64,000 nt of DNA, taken from contig NC_134546.1 of assembly GCF_050624435.1 (NCBI RefSeq), positions 40,193,501 through 40,257,500 of the forward strand. The letters are read 5' to 3'. The DNA comes from Tenrec ecaudatus (lineage: Eukaryota; Chordata; Mammalia; Afrosoricida; Tenrecidae). Positions 11,700-22,439 of this stretch are shown piece by piece. Positions within the stretch are counted from its first letter, which is position 1. Each line of letters starts with the position of its first letter. The notes below the pieces were generated by a model. The model was not told the DNA's origin and ran no database searches. It saw nothing but the letters and a program-made list of their open reading frames with translations. The position numbers were made by a program, and so were the translations under genes.

Positions 11700-12105
11700 T
11701 TCAGCCTGCCCTATGAGAGGCAGCCTCCCCTCAGGAACTTGCCTAGGTGTGTCCTTGATGGCACTTGGGGTCCTGGACTCCGCATGATCCTGAGTCATAT
11801 CTGACTGCTTTCGTCAGAGGACCCTAAGCCAGTTTTGGAAGCTTTTCTATCTGTAAGAGTGTGTGTCTCCCGATCACGGTCCCTCTTCCACTTCTGCGCT
11901 CCCGTGTGCAACTGCCATGAATCGATCTGCTACTGCCATGACTTTGTGACAGTTCTTTTGTTCTCGGTCTTAATTCAGTGGCCTCATTTCTGTGAAGTTT
12001 GGGGTACCATTATAGCCTCATGTCGATGGTCTCCCGCATCTGGGCAATTTCTCTTTGTATTGCCTTTTCTCTGTTTAAGACTTAATAAAGAAGCCTGTAT
12101 AAATT
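11700..12105 (+). mobile_element. Solo LTR with AATAAA signal (best copy of its family)
   Basis: Blocks GTGTGTCCTTGATGGCACTT, ATCCTGAGTCATATCTGACT, TGTGTCTCCCGATCACGGTC, TGCCATGACTTTGTGACAG and GTTTAAGACTTAATAAAGAA occur in order. The AATAAAG near 12,083 fits the R-region polyadenylation signal of a retroviral LTR. Related copies lie at about 1.4 kb and 17.0 kb. The 100-codon frame here is fortuitous. Confidence 0.55.
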
Positions 12106-12109
12106 GCAT

Positions 12110-13480
12110 TTCATTGGAGGATGCTTTTCCCACCTAGAATACCCTGAGGAAATTCCTCCATGGGATTGGGGAGGCTGGGTCCAGGGCCCAAGTCCAATGC
12201 TAATATGGAGGAAACTGGTTCTAGACACGATGTGGGTCTGAAGCTGCAAAGCTCTCTCATACACACACACCCTCCTGCCCCCTCCCGCTACCAGGTGTGT
12301 CTGCTTGGAACCTATGCGCACCTGTGGTGCATGTTTCAGAGATTCTTGAGGAATGCATATTGTATCTGTGCTGGGCTAAGCACTGAGTCAGCTCTGGGAT
12401 ACAGCAATAAATAGTTTTTTTAAACCCACTCTGCTTTCTTAGAGCTCCATTTTTTGTTTTGTTTTGTTTGAGGGGTATTAGAACAAATCTGTTTGTGAGC
12501 CCAAACTATAAATCGACTCAATATAGGACATGAAAATAGAATGTCCAAAGCTTCGCTGCAACCCTGCATTTGTTCACAATGGTTTCCACCCAAGCCAGAC
12601 CCTCTGCCGTCAGCTGCTTCTGATCCATGGTGACCCTGGAGAGGTTATTACCCCACCCTCAACCTGCCACAGCAGCAGGGTGCTCCCAAACTGACTGCAC
12701 ACGGATAATCCTTACAAGGAGAAGGAGGCCGAGGCAAAGCGATCATCTTCAACCATTAGTAAGGTCGGCTGGGTTTTTGTTGCTGTTTATTTTCTCCTTA
12801 AAAGTGAATTTAGGAGACCAGTCTGCTCAAGGTTCCTGGTTCAAAGATCTCCTCAGGATAATGGCGTCAGTGAGTTACCCCAACTCAGTGGACCTCACAA
12901 ATCTCGATTCAACAGGAATCGGATGGGGAGGAGTTTGGGAAGAAAGAGGACTTTTAAGAAGAGGAAGTGCAAGACTCCGTCGTACGGCAACCAGTGGGAC
13001 CAAGTCAGAGCCTGCCTCACGGTGACCTCACGTCCAGCAGGCTGCGACTGCTCGGACCCGTCGGGCTTTGTGAGAGCAGCCCCTCAGCCTGTCTTCCTGG
13101 TGCACCTTGGTCTCGAAGCTCTTCTCCTGGCTGTGTTAACAGTGCAAATCCGTCTCCCACAGCGAGAGTGGAAATTCTACCACCGCCCTCTAAAGAAATT
13201 GGGAAGGGCGATTCTTGGTGTCTTATTGTTGGGATGACTTTGAGCAGAGATGGGAAAGAAATGAGGGAATGGGTTAAGTGGTTATTGGGGGAAGAGAGTT
13301 TGGGGCAGAGAGAGACACAAGTACAAGAGACAGACACGGTGCAGCTGGAACTGGGAAAGGCAGGCGGGAGGGGATGCAGCAGGAGAGGAAGACAGGAGGA
13401 TAATGGGAAGTATTTTTGGTAACTGGGTGGGGGGAGCTGTGTTGAGCAACGAAGAGCTATAATCTAACAAGTTTATAGTC
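12110..13480. other. Apparently unique sequence, no supported gene
   Basis: Several overlapping frames of 100-150 codons (12,627-13,422, two plus-strand phases and minus strand) arise because a GC-richer stretch lacks stops. They overlap each other in all phases, resemble no family, and show no splice or promoter context. A weak AfroSINE tail may lie near 12,600-12,650. Confidence 0.35.
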
Positions 13481-13484
13481 ACTT

Positions 13485-13880
13485 AAAATTTTTTATTATA
13501 AAAATGTCCAACTACTCAAAAGTCGAGAAAATTATACAATAAATTCCCATGTACTAGATCCAGATTCAGTTTGCAAGACATTGTCAGCTTTGCTTCCCTG
13601 ATCTCTTTCTTCTCCTGGCTGAAGTTTGTAAAGAGAATTTCAGACATCGTGTCATCCTCCTCCTACATACTTCGATGCGCATTTCAAATCTATACATATT
13701 ATATAAAATATTAATATATATAAATAGACATGTGGTCATTTTCTTACATAACCATCATGCCATTATGTCATCTACATCAAAACTAACAATGAGTCCTTGG
13801 TCTATCACACTACTTCCCCCTCAGTTCCTAAATTGTGTCCCAGATGATCTGAAACACAAGTTTTTAAAAACATTAGATGT
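13485..13880 (-). mobile_element. Old L1 3' fragment (probable)
   Basis: AT-rich sequence with blocks resembling a widespread mammalian L1 3' UTR read backwards: ATACAATAAATTCCCATGTA, TTTCAGACATCGTGTCAT, ACATAACCATCATGCCATTA and AACTAACAATGAGTCCTTG. It is strongly decayed. Confidence 0.5.
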
Positions 13881-13901
13881 GTTCTCATCAGAATCCAGGA
13901 G

Positions 13902-14095
13902 GATCCCTGGGGAGGGCATGGTTACACGTTCAGCTGCTAAGTATAAGGTCAGGAGTTCAAAACCACCAGCTGAGACTTTGTAATGCAGTGACAAGTGACA
14001 GCCTTGGAAATCCACGAGAGTAGTTCTTCCTTGAATTATCGGATGCCGCTGAGTCAGAATCGACTCAGGAGCAGTGAGTGTTTTCTTGGTTTGTT
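13902..14095 (+). repeat. AfroSINE
   Basis: It runs from a GGGGAGGGCATGGTTACACG head through GTTCAGCTGCTAAGTATAA, GAGTTCAAAACCACCAG and GAGTCAGAATCGACTCAGGA to TTTCTTGGTTT. It abuts the RPS18 retrocopy. One of the clearest tails in the window. Confidence 0.85.
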
Positions 14096-14104
14096 GTATG
14101 TGTG

Positions 14105-14548
14105 TGTGTAGACATTTATTAATAGGCATGATTGATAGTCTTATTTCTTCTTGGGCACCCCAATGGTTTGTCCAAGACAGTCAGTGGTCTTGGTGTGCTG
14201 GCCTCAAACGTGAAGACCCAGAAGAGATGCAGCAGCTCTCTGAGGGCCCAAATCTTTTCAGTAACTCCAGGCCTTCACGGAGCTTGTGGCCAGGACCTGG
14301 CTGAGTTTGCTGTCCTTCACGGCTTTCTGGCTGGTCAACACCCAGTCTGGACTCCTGGACTTCCGTGGATTCTGCAGGAGGGTGATGACCCGCTCAGCCT
14401 CCTCCTCGGTGAGCATGATGGCCAAGGCGGTTTTCCGCTGCCCTTCGCCATTAGTGTTGAGCACGCACAGATATGCTGGAACTTCAGGGTGGGGTGTAGT
14501 CACTAGGGATGTAGTGGAGGCAATAGCAGCGGCGTGTACGCAGCCTCC
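14105..14548 (-). pseudogene. RPS18: RPS18 processed pseudogene
   Basis: The minus strand encodes recognisable 40S ribosomal protein S18 pieces without introns. A 5' UTR-like stretch precedes a degraded start (about 14,510, ATG changed to ACA). It continues with VLNTN, then jumps in frame to the [16 protein letters not shown] and SQVLA segments, so about 28 codons of the normal protein are missing between them. A further deletion of about 13 bp after SQVLA shifts the frame. The C-terminal region (near 14,141-14,220) still ends in a lysine run and a TAA stop at 14,141-14,143. AATAAA lies just beyond at 14,115-14,120, as in the functional mRNA. Loss of the start, two deletions and the lack of introns show a dead retrocopy. 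Such copies are made by L1 machinery. A clear poly-A tail and TSDs are not preserved. Confidence 0.9.
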
Positions 14549-14957
14549 GGTGGGAGAGGGGGCGGAAGCGATGTCTGCAGGGAGTGTTCACTCAGGATCC
14601 AAACACAAGTCACACAGTAGATTTGGCTGTTTTGTGACTTCAGTTTTAAGACCATCAGTGTAACTGTCGTGCTACAAATCGACTGCAACAGGCTGTGGCA
14701 GGGGCTGGAGACCAGTTCAGAGGTCATTGTACTGATTCGATTGGGAGCTGCTGGGGGTCAGTGTCATCTTAGAGAAGACGTGGGAAGCAGTGGAGCCTGT
14801 GTTTATTTTGAAGGGAATGCCAGAAGCGTTTGGATATGGAGAGCAGATGTTATGGGGCCCTGGTGACCTAGATGGCAGGTTGGGCTGCATTCTGCAGGTC
14901 AGCAGTTCAAAACCACTAGCTACTCCTTGGGAGAAAGATGAGACTTTCTACTCCCTT

Positions 14958-15649
14958 AAAGAGTTAAAGTCTCAAGCATCAAAGACCCAGAACAAAAATC
15001 ATATCAATGTGAATGAGGGGGAGTGCAGAGTGGAGACCCAAAGCCCATCTGTAGACAATTGGATATCCCCTTACAGAAGGGTCACAAGGAAGAGACGAGC
15101 CAGTCAGGGTGCAGTATAGCACCGATGAAACATACAACTTTCCTCTAGTTCTTCAAAGCTCCATCCCGCCCCCTACTTTCATGATCCCAATTTTACCTCA
15201 CAAATCCAGCTAGACCAGAGCATGTACACAGGTACAGATAAGAGCTGGAGACACAGGGAATCCAGCACAGATAAATCCCTCAACACCAATCATGAGAGTA
15301 ACCAATCACCATGATCTACATATAACGTCCTGCCATGGGGGATGGACAACAGAAAAGTGGGTGGAGGGAGACATGAAAGTGTAAGACGTGAAAAAATAAT
15401 GATTTATAAATTATCAAGGGTGAGGGAGGGAGGGGAAAAAATAAGGAGCTGATATCAAGGGCTCAAGTAGAAAATAAATGTTTTGAGAATGATGATGGCA
15501 ACAAATGTACAAATGTGCTTGACACAATGGATGGATGGATGGATGGATGGATGGATGGATGGATGGATGGATGGATGGATGGATTGATTCTGATAAGAGC
15601 TGTATGAGCTCCCAATAAAATGATTTTTTAAAAAATAGTTAAAGTCTCA
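14958..15649 (+). mobile_element. 5'-truncated L1 insertion with 17-bp TSD, inside an AfroSINE
   Basis: The L1 3' region (14,975-15,636) starts AGCATCAAAGACCCAGAAC and ends CTCCCAATAAAATGATTTTTT plus A tail. It is bracketed by AAAGAGTTAAAGTCTCA (14,958-14,974) and AAATAGTTAAAGTCTCA (15,633-15,649), one mismatch in 17. The preceding TT|AAAG junction fits the L1 endonuclease nick TTT/A on the other strand. This is a textbook target-primed insertion. Confidence 0.9.
15527..15584 (+). repeat. (ATGG)n microsatellite within L1 3' end
   Basis: About 14 ATGG units lie exactly where the long L1 at 11.6 kb has only two to three units, so this is expansion of an element-encoded seed. Confidence 0.95.
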
Positions 15650-15739
15650 GAAACCCACAGGGGCAGTCTGCCCTGTTCTGTAGGGTTGCCTTCAGTTGGA
15701 AGGGACTCCATGGTGGTGAGCTGGGTTTGGGGGTGTATT

Positions 15740-16430
15740 GGAGCCTCACTTCTACAGCACTGGACTTGTAGAAGGCTGCCATTCGTAGCGGGAGCCCCAG
15801 CTCCCTTGTGAGTCTTACCGAAGCTCAGCCTGCTTTCGCCTTCGTTCTGACCATTACTCTGCCATGTGGCTGTGCTCACTCCCAGTCAAGGCCCAGGAAT
15901 GGTGGGTTAACTCTCAGTCAGCATGTTTGAAAGTTGATTACACCTTCTGAGGGAGCCCAGAGAGGTAATTTTGCCCTCAGACTTGCACCACGCACTGTGG
16001 AATTGTGTCCTGAAAGAGTTACCTGAACATAGCTGCCATTATCTACTTTTAAGTTAAAAGTCAAGTGCTGCCTGGTTTACAGAGGGCTATGGATGACAGT
16101 GACCCCCCACTCCCCCAAAATCCATTTACAGCATCCCCCATGTGGATGTCGCCTTTGGTGAATCCCCCTGACCACTGACCACGGAGGTAACTAACCTTCC
16201 TCTCAGGTGGCGTGCATCGGAAGAGGGATTCTTGCAGATGTTCTTAGGGGACAGCTCAGCGCCGTATCATTTGTTCTAACTTTGGACTCATTTAAATGTG
16301 TTTTTATTATTTTCTGCTTGCTTTTGGATTGAGGTTTTTCTCTGTTTACTTGATTGGTGTTGAGTTTTAAAAATATGTTATCTGCGTACTTAATCCAGGA
16401 TGCGTAAATCTATGGAGACAGTAACTGTAT
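15740..16430. other. No gene or recognised repeat
   Basis: Apparently unique sequence; no coding frame above background and no repeat family recognised. Confidence 0.4.
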
Positions 16431-16439
16431 TAATTGCTT

Positions 16440-16800
16440 CTTATGGCTACAGCAGGAGAAGTTGGGGGGAAATGGGAAACTAATGAGTCCAGGAATGAAA
16501 AAAGGTGGGTGAAGGGAGACGTCAGACAGTGTGAGATATGACAAAATAATAATAATTTATAAATTATCAAGGGCTCATGAGGGAGTGGGAAGTGGGAGGG
16601 AGGGGAAAAAATGAGGAGCTGATACCAAGGGCTCAAATAGAAAGCAACTGTTTTGAGAATGATGATGGCAACAAATGTACAAATGTGCTCGACACAATGG
16701 ATGGATGGATGGATGGATGGATGGATGGATGGATGGATGGATGCATGGATTGTGATAAGAGTTGTACACGCCCCCAATAAAATTATTTAAAATAAATAAT
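16440..16800 (+). mobile_element. L1 3' end, 5' truncated
   Basis: AATTTATAAATTATCAAGGG, AGGAGCTGATACCAAGGGCT, GAGAATGATGATGGCAACAA and TGTGATAAGAGTTGTACACG lead to CCCCCAATAAAATT and an A-rich tail. This is the same L1 family as at 9.5-11.7 kb. Clear TSDs are not apparent. Confidence 0.85.
16697..16743 (+). repeat. (ATGG)n microsatellite within L1 3' end
   Basis: About 11 ATGG units at the same position in the L1 as the array at 15,527-15,584. Confidence 0.95.
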
Positions 16801-16979
16801 ATAGAAAAAGATGAAAGCGGTTGTAAAATTGATTGTGGTGATAATTACACACCTCTGTTAATGGGTTCAAACCATTTAATTACATGGTGTGCGAATCCCG
16901 TGTCAAAGCAATGTTAGCACCAACAGCAACAAAGTTGGAGACCCAGAGACGATCGCTGGGGCCACAGGCACATGTGTGT

Positions 16980-17262
16980 GTGATACCCTGACCCCCACAG
17001 ACCCACGTGGTCCTAGCCCCAGAAGGAATGCTGTCAGCTTCCCAATCCACAGTTGGGTGTGTGTCCCAATCACGGTCCGTTGCGCTCCTGTGGTCCCGCT
17101 GCGACAGCCACGAGTCAGCCTGATTTTGTGATTTCCTTTGGTTTCATCACAGAAACCATTCTGTGGCCACGAGCCTGTGGGCTCCATTAGTCCTCATGCT
17201 CAGTGGTGACGTTTTGTTTGGTCTCTGTTCTGTGTAAGGCTTGATAAAAAGTGAATCTGGAG
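16980..17262 (+). mobile_element. Solo LTR-like repeat, related to 11.7-12.1 kb
   Basis: TGTGTCCCAATCACGGTCCG, GATTTTGTGATTTCC, TTAGTCCTCATGC and TGTGTAAGGCTTGATAAAAAG follow the order of the better copy at 11,860-12,090, including a decayed polyadenylation site (TGATAAAA for TTAATAAA). Confidence 0.5.
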
Positions 17263-17596
17263 TCATTGCCCCCTGGCACAAATATGAAGTATGAGAGGGA
17301 AAATTCCAAGATACGCTGAAAGGAGAATCAAGTTGTCATGTCCTGAAAGAGGGGATCAGGCCTTAGGTGAGGGGATCAGGAGTTTGATTGTAAGCGCAGA
17401 GGTCCTTACTAGATGTCTAAGTGAAGGAGGGTATATGCTGAGTGGGAGCTAGGGTTCGGGGTGAAGTCTGGGCTAGAGATAAGGAATGTGGGAGTGGCCA
17501 GTACCTGGTTGGTATTGAAACATGAGTCTGGATGGGATTGCCTAGGGAACGAATAAAGTCTGATGCCATAGCCCTGGGCTACTCCCCTGGTCAAAG

Positions 17597-17835
17597 CAGG
17601 AGTTGGTAAGCCTTTTTCTGTGGAAGGCTAGAGAGTACATATTTTCTGCTTGGTGGGGTAGAAGTTCTCTCTGGAAACTATTCAATTCTGCAATGTAGAA
17701 CAGCCATTGAGGCTATGTAAATAACTGACATGACTGCCATTCTGAAAAAAGACAACAACAGCACAAACACCTCATTTATAAAAATAGAAGGGCTAAAGGG
17801 TGGACTAGAGTTCATCTGCAGATTTTAATTCGCAG
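17597..17835 (+). mobile_element. Non-autonomous hAT element, MER33-like
   Basis: It opens with CAGGAGTTGGTAAGCCTTTT, matching the CAGGGGTCGGCAAACTTTTT terminal repeat type. It continues through GGCTAGAGAGTACATATTTT and CCTCATTTATAAAAATAGAA to a GGACTAGAGTTCATCTGCAG end. A second copy in opposite orientation is at 55.2 kb. Confidence 0.55.
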
Positions 17836-17853
17836 ACACTTATTCGGTAAATG

Positions 17854-18058
17854 GGAGCCCTGGTGACATAGTGGGTTATGGCTGCCATCCAGAAGGTCAG
17901 TCACTTGAACCCACCAGCAGCCACTCCAGAGGAAAGAGGAGGCAGGCTTTCTGCCCCTGGAAGGATCATGGTCTCAGAAGCCCACAGGGCCATTCCACTC
18001 CATCCTAGAGGGAGGTGCTGTACGTCATGGTTGACGCCATGGCGGTGGAGTTGGTGTT
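17854..18058 (+). repeat. AfroSINE, full length
   Basis: Head GGGAGCCCTGGTGACATAGT, box-B area CACTTGAACCCACCAGCAGC, body ATCATGGTCTCAGAAGCCCA and tail TTGACGCCATGGCGGTGGAG. About 205 bp, the normal length. Confidence 0.9.
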
Positions 18059-18059
18059 G

Positions 18060-18765
18060 TGATTTGGGGTAAGTGACTGTAAGACTGGCCACCACAAAGG
18101 GGAGCAATTGCTGTGTTCTTGAGTAGGTGAGAGCAGCTGGGCTCTCAGGAGGGAACGTTTGACCGTCCGTCCGGAAGCACAGACAGCTCATCCACACCGG
18201 CAGACAGGAAGGCAGAACCTCGGGTAGGGATGGAGGTAGGTGGGTGTGTAGGAGTGCAGAAGTTGTTACTTCTGTTTTCTCAATGAGATGTAAGGTATGT
18301 GTCCATGCATGCCCATGTGTGTTTGTGCCAGCAAACATCAGCAGTCCCATCTGACCACACTGATGAGCACAGTATTCAACAGAGAAGCCCAGGAAGTGAC
18401 TGCCTACGGAGCCCACCAAGTTTCAGGGTGTCTGTCACAGAGGCAGTGACCCTGGGTGAGGGGACAGAAATCAAGCAGTCCTCCTCAGTGAGACAGTCAA
18501 ACCACCGCTAGTCCTGAGGTCAGGTAAATGGCGGGACTCTGGGAATCATCACTACATGGTAAGGATGCAGGGGAGGGCTTTGAGACATCAGTTTGAATTC
18601 TCAACGAGAAATGTCCTGATTTTGCTTCACACATGGGGAAGCAGGGTATCTGGGTTACACTTATTTTCATAGTCCTTGAGTATGTCTTAGGATTCATTAA
18701 GATAATATGCTGAACACCTTAGCATATTGTCTTGCTCCATAGTGAGTCCCCGGACTTACGGCTCG
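18060..18765. other. No gene or recognised repeat
   Basis: A minus-strand frame of 172 codons (17,901-18,419) starts inside the SINE and shows no recognisable domain. I treat it as chance. Confidence 0.4.
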
Positions 18766-18785
18766 GATGATGATGATGGTGATGA

Positions 18786-18819
<34 letters not shown>

Positions 18820-18903
18820 GGTGGTGGTGGTGATGATGATGATGGTGGTGGTGGTGGTGGTGGTGGTGGTGGTGGTGGTGGTGTGGGTGGAGGTGGTGGT
18901 GCT
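18766..18903 (+). repeat. (GAT)n/(GGT)n compound microsatellite
   Basis: Blocks of GAT and GGT alternate for about 138 bp immediately ahead of a SINE remnant. Confidence 0.95.
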
Positions 18904-18904
18904 C

Positions 18905-19050
18905 TGCTTTAGCTATAGTGGCATGGTCAGTAGTTGAAAACCACCCGGTGCTGTGGGAGAAAGATGGGGCTTTCTACTGCCGTCCACAGTTACAGTCTCA
19001 AGAACCCACGGGACGTTGCTATGTGTCGGCATTGACTTCATGATCGTGAG
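18905..19050 (+). repeat. AfroSINE, partial
   Basis: ATAGTGGCATGGTCAGTAG, AAACCACCCGGTGCTG, GAGAAAGATGGGGCTTTCTA and GGCATTGACTTCATGATCG follow AfroSINE order. The head has been replaced or expanded into the microsatellite. Confidence 0.75.
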
Positions 19051-19059
19051 AGTGAGTTA

Positions 19060-19450
19060 GTTAGAACAACAATTGCCACCCATGGCTAGCTTTAACAAAC
19101 AGAAGTGTATTTTCTCACAGTTTAGGAAGCTGGAAGGCTGAATTCAGGCTTCCAGGTCTAAATGAAAGCTCTCTCTCTGTTGGCTCTGCAGGAAGATCCT
19201 GGTCTTTTCGTAGCTCTGCTTCTGGGTAATTTTCATGTGACTTGGCCTCTCCCTTACCCCATTTCTCCTCTGCTTGCTTGTTTAATACCTTTTATCACTC
19301 CAAATATACTCTACTTGAGCCCTGCCTAATTAAAGAGCAAAGATACCTTTCTTCAACTGTGATTCTAACCACAGGCATAGACGTTAAAATTTACGACACA
19401 TATTTTTTGGCGAACACAATCCAACGCATGACATTCCATCCTTTGACCAT
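19060..19450 (+). mobile_element. LTR-like old repeat (MaLR-type)
   Basis: AGTGTATTTTCTCACAGTTT, GGAAGCTGGAAGGCTGAATT, CTCTGCAGGAAGATCCTGG and AACACAATCCAACGCATGAC are typical of the internal order of mammal-wide MaLR LTRs. Subfamily not assigned. Confidence 0.5.
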
Positions 19451-19454
19451 CTAA

Positions 19455-21350
19455 AAGGTGTTTCCTTGCCACATGCAAAGCACAGTCACCCCTTCTCATT
19501 GTCCCCCAAAGTCTTAAATCAACGCCAACTCCAGATTCTCATTTTCTGAATCCTCTAAATCAAATATAGAATCCATTTCAGGTGTACTTCATCCTCGGGT
19601 GAAATTCCTTCCCATCTGTGGTCTAGAATGTATGGCGTGATCAGCTGCCATGGGGCAATGGTGGAACATGCCCAAAGTAGTCATTTCCATCACAAATGGA
19701 AGAAATTAAAGGGACACAAGGGAGTCTCAAGCTAGCAGAACAATCTCCATGAGCTCTCAAGGCTTGACTGTAATCCTCGTTGTTCTCTGAGCCCAGCTGG
19801 ACAACGGCCCTGCCCTCCAGAGTTGGTGTGTTGCCTTGCCCTATGGATTCTGGCTGAGGGCGCTGGGCTTCTGTGCCACCATCCAAGACCGCTGGGATGG
19901 CAACTGTTTGTTCTGCTTTAGGCAGCCCCGTTTTCCTATGGTCCTTCTGAGGGGCAAAACCCTGTCCCCCTCAGCTCTGCTCTTCTGCCTTGGGACATGA
20001 GCAGCCTCCACCCCAGCTTTGGGCAGTGACCCCAGCCCCTGGAAACATCTTCCCAGCAGCCAGATCCCCAAATGGAGCAAATGAATGAAGATCCTCCTCT
20101 CTGAAACCTAGGCTGCTATGAGTCCACCCTTTGAAAGGAACAGAGACCGGAGACCAAGGGGGAACCTGCGTCCCATGCAACGTGCAACACTTCTCCAGCT
20201 CTCCAAGCTGCTCCAGGGAGGCATCTTTCCTTCTCATGGAGGACAGCAGATGGAGCTCCTTTGGCCCGTTTCCTGCCTGCAGCATTCCAAGAGGGAGACG
20301 CATGCTTTCTTTGACTTCTTTCTCTGTCCCCTTTGGTCTCACTGGATGGGTTGTCTAGGGTCCTTGTTGGTGAGATGAATCAGCTACAGGCTCAATCTCT
20401 TTAATGAAAGATTGTGCACTTGGTGAAAGTTCTAGGACCTGCACCCTTAGTATTACAGCAGAATTTCCAAGTCTTTGTTTTGTTTCATTTTGTATAGCTC
20501 ACGTTGGAGTCAATCACTTTCCTTTTGCATTTGACTATTGGTTTAGGGTACAAAAGAGACTCCGATCGCAACTATAAGGAGAAGACGTATTAAGTTTTAA
20601 AAGAGACAAAGACACAGACTGATGGATCAGATGAGGGGGGCTATTGGCACAAGGCCATCATGATGTCTAAGGTCCACAGTCAATGCTAGTTCAGGAAGGC
20701 CAGGGAACAAGAAAACCAGGACAAATTTGTGATCAGAGATGGGTCAGTGCATCAATACTGGTAGGACTACAGAAGTGGGAACATATAGATGAAGTTGTAT
20801 CAAATTTAAAAGATTGTACTTACTTACAAGAAGACCGAGTTAGATTTAAAAAGCTTACAAGATTGGTTTAGGGCCTTCTGAACAAGGCAGTCAGGGCACA
20901 ACTGAGAGGGGAGACTCATCACTGGGAGACCCCCAGTTATGTCCTCAGTTCCGTGATCTCCACCAAGGACACACTCAAGCAAGCCTTCAGAGCCACTGCC
21001 CCTCCCTGGGCTGGCTGCAGAGGGAGGGGTGGAGATAATCCACCTTCCCATGCACTCTGCCTGAGAAAAAGATTGTCTACATCATTGGTTAATGCATAGA
21101 AGGAATTCAATGGAGACTTCATCTAAGGAGGGATTATGCAAATGGTTTGGGGGCCTACACTGTCATCCATAGCTTCCTGCAAATAAGGTGCTCAGAATCT
21201 CTGCTCAAGTCTATTGAAGCCCACAGCCTGACAGATGGAATTTGAGTTACATGATAAACAGGATGCCTTCTCTTGACTTATCAATTAAACCTGAATATTT
21301 CTGGAGAGAGCTTTTAAAATAATTAATTTTAAAATGAACATTCAATATAG
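19455..21350. other. No gene or firmly recognised repeat
   Basis: GC-richer sequence at 19.6-20.4 kb carries short frames on both strands. Two minus-strand frames (19,841-20,080; 19,971-20,342) overlap plus-strand ones and resemble no protein I know. The remainder (20.4-21.3 kb) is unassigned. Confidence 0.35.
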
Positions 21351-21357
21351 CATGTGT

Positions 21358-21439
21358 ATTAGTTTCCGATTGCTGCTACAAGTTGCCACAAATCCAGTAA
21401 GTTAAAACAACCCACATTTATCTTACAGTTCTAGAGATC
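21358..21439 (+). mobile_element. MaLR-type LTR 5' fragment
   Basis: GTATTAGTTTCCGATTGCTG followed by ACAAGTTGCCACAAATCC and CACATTTATCTTACAGTTC is the well-known start of an MLT1-like LTR. It is cut short by a SINE. Confidence 0.6.
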
Positions 21440-21440
21440 C

Positions 21441-21540
21441 AAACTAAAATCAAACCCACTGCCATCAAGTCGTTTGTGACCCATAGTAACGCTATTGGAC
21501 AGAGTAGAACTGCCCCAGCAGGCACATCTCTCGTGTCCTG
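21441..21540 (-). repeat. AfroSINE, 3' half
   Basis: The plus strand reads CAAACCCACTGCCATCAAGT, GTGACCCATAGTAACGCTAT, GGACAGAGTAGAACTGCCCC, the reversed tail of an AfroSINE, here inserted in or beside an MLT1-like LTR. Confidence 0.8.
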
Positions 21541-21819
21541 GACCTCTTTTCTCTGGCAAGGTTCCTTATGTGATAGTAAGTTTCCAAAAGATACCCCACT
21601 CTTCAAGCCGGCCTCCTAAATTAAAACAGTCACCTTTACTCCTTCTGTAGATTGAGAAGCCCAGAAACGCGCTCCTGATTTCAGGGTGCCTCCTTTGCTC
21701 CGTCTCATGGTCTTGGTGCTGCTGCCGTTTTGGGCAGGATCTTGCGTGTGCTTTGCTGGTGGCTCTTCTTTCTTGATCACTATGATAGTTGGTTTTTTTG
21801 TGGCCATATGGCACCTGTA

Positions 21820-22230
21820 AGAAGATATGGGTGAAGGTTAGCCTGTCAATCAAATCACAGTTGGATGACCTCCTTTGGAGGTGGGACCCAAGATAAATGA
21901 CTCTCTGGAGGACAGCCACTCTCTTTCTCTGCCTTCACTTTCCTCTTGACAAGCCACACTGAGACCTGCCGAGACCTGTGATGTAGCCACCACCATTGGA
22001 TCCGCTGCACCCACCGGACTGGACTGTAATCTTCCTGCATTCTGCATCATTGTGTGTGGCTGTGTGAGTCTGAAGAGGTACTTATGGACCAGAATCAGAC
22101 TTATGGACTTGAGTTGGACTGGGCCGGGACGTTTTATTGATGCATGATTACTTTTTTATATAAAGATCTTTCTTATGCATATAGGAGTGTCACTGGATGT
22201 TTCTCTGGCCAACCTGGCCTGACACAACAA
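21820..22230 (-). mobile_element. Solo LTR related to the AGAAACTCATATGT family
   Basis: In minus sense it runs from a GTTGGCCAGAGAAAC start through TAAGAAAGATCTTTATATAA to a CCTGTCAATCAAATCACAG-containing end (read on the plus strand). The same architecture occurs at 31.3, 33.3 and 59.8 kb. No coding content. Confidence 0.65.
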
Positions 22231-22439
22231 TCATGGGATTGTCGATTCCTGCATTTGAGATGGCTCACTTTCATACCTAGTGGAATGGCCAACTTAGCCA
22301 ATCCCTGTTAGTGACCTCTGTACCAAATTATTCTACTCAGTCCCCTGGTGGGGGCTAAAGCATTGTGGAAAGAAGAGTCCCACCAAGTAATTTCACTTCA
22401 CAACAACAGGTGATTTGAAAGTATCGCAAGAAGCATACA

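Larger units (their letters stand above)
14855..15735 (+). repeat. AfroSINE interrupted by an L1
   Basis: The SINE head (GGGGCCCTGGTGACC, GTTCAAAACCACTAGC, GAGAAAGATGAGACTTTCTA) is at 14,855-14,974. Its continuation (CAGAAACCCACAGGGGCAGT, CTGTAGGGTTGCC, CCATGGTGGTGAGCTGGG) resumes at 15,650-15,735. The two halves join perfectly when the intervening L1 and one TSD copy are removed. Confidence 0.9.

Noticed and set aside
12627-13422. Cluster of 100-150 codon open frames on both strands
   Set aside because: Frames overlap in several phases and both strands, have no recognisable domain, and there is no splice, promoter or conservation evidence. They reflect locally low stop-codon density.
18727-18912. 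Asp/Gly-rich 61-codon frame
   Set aside because: Translation of the GAT/GGT microsatellite, not a protein.
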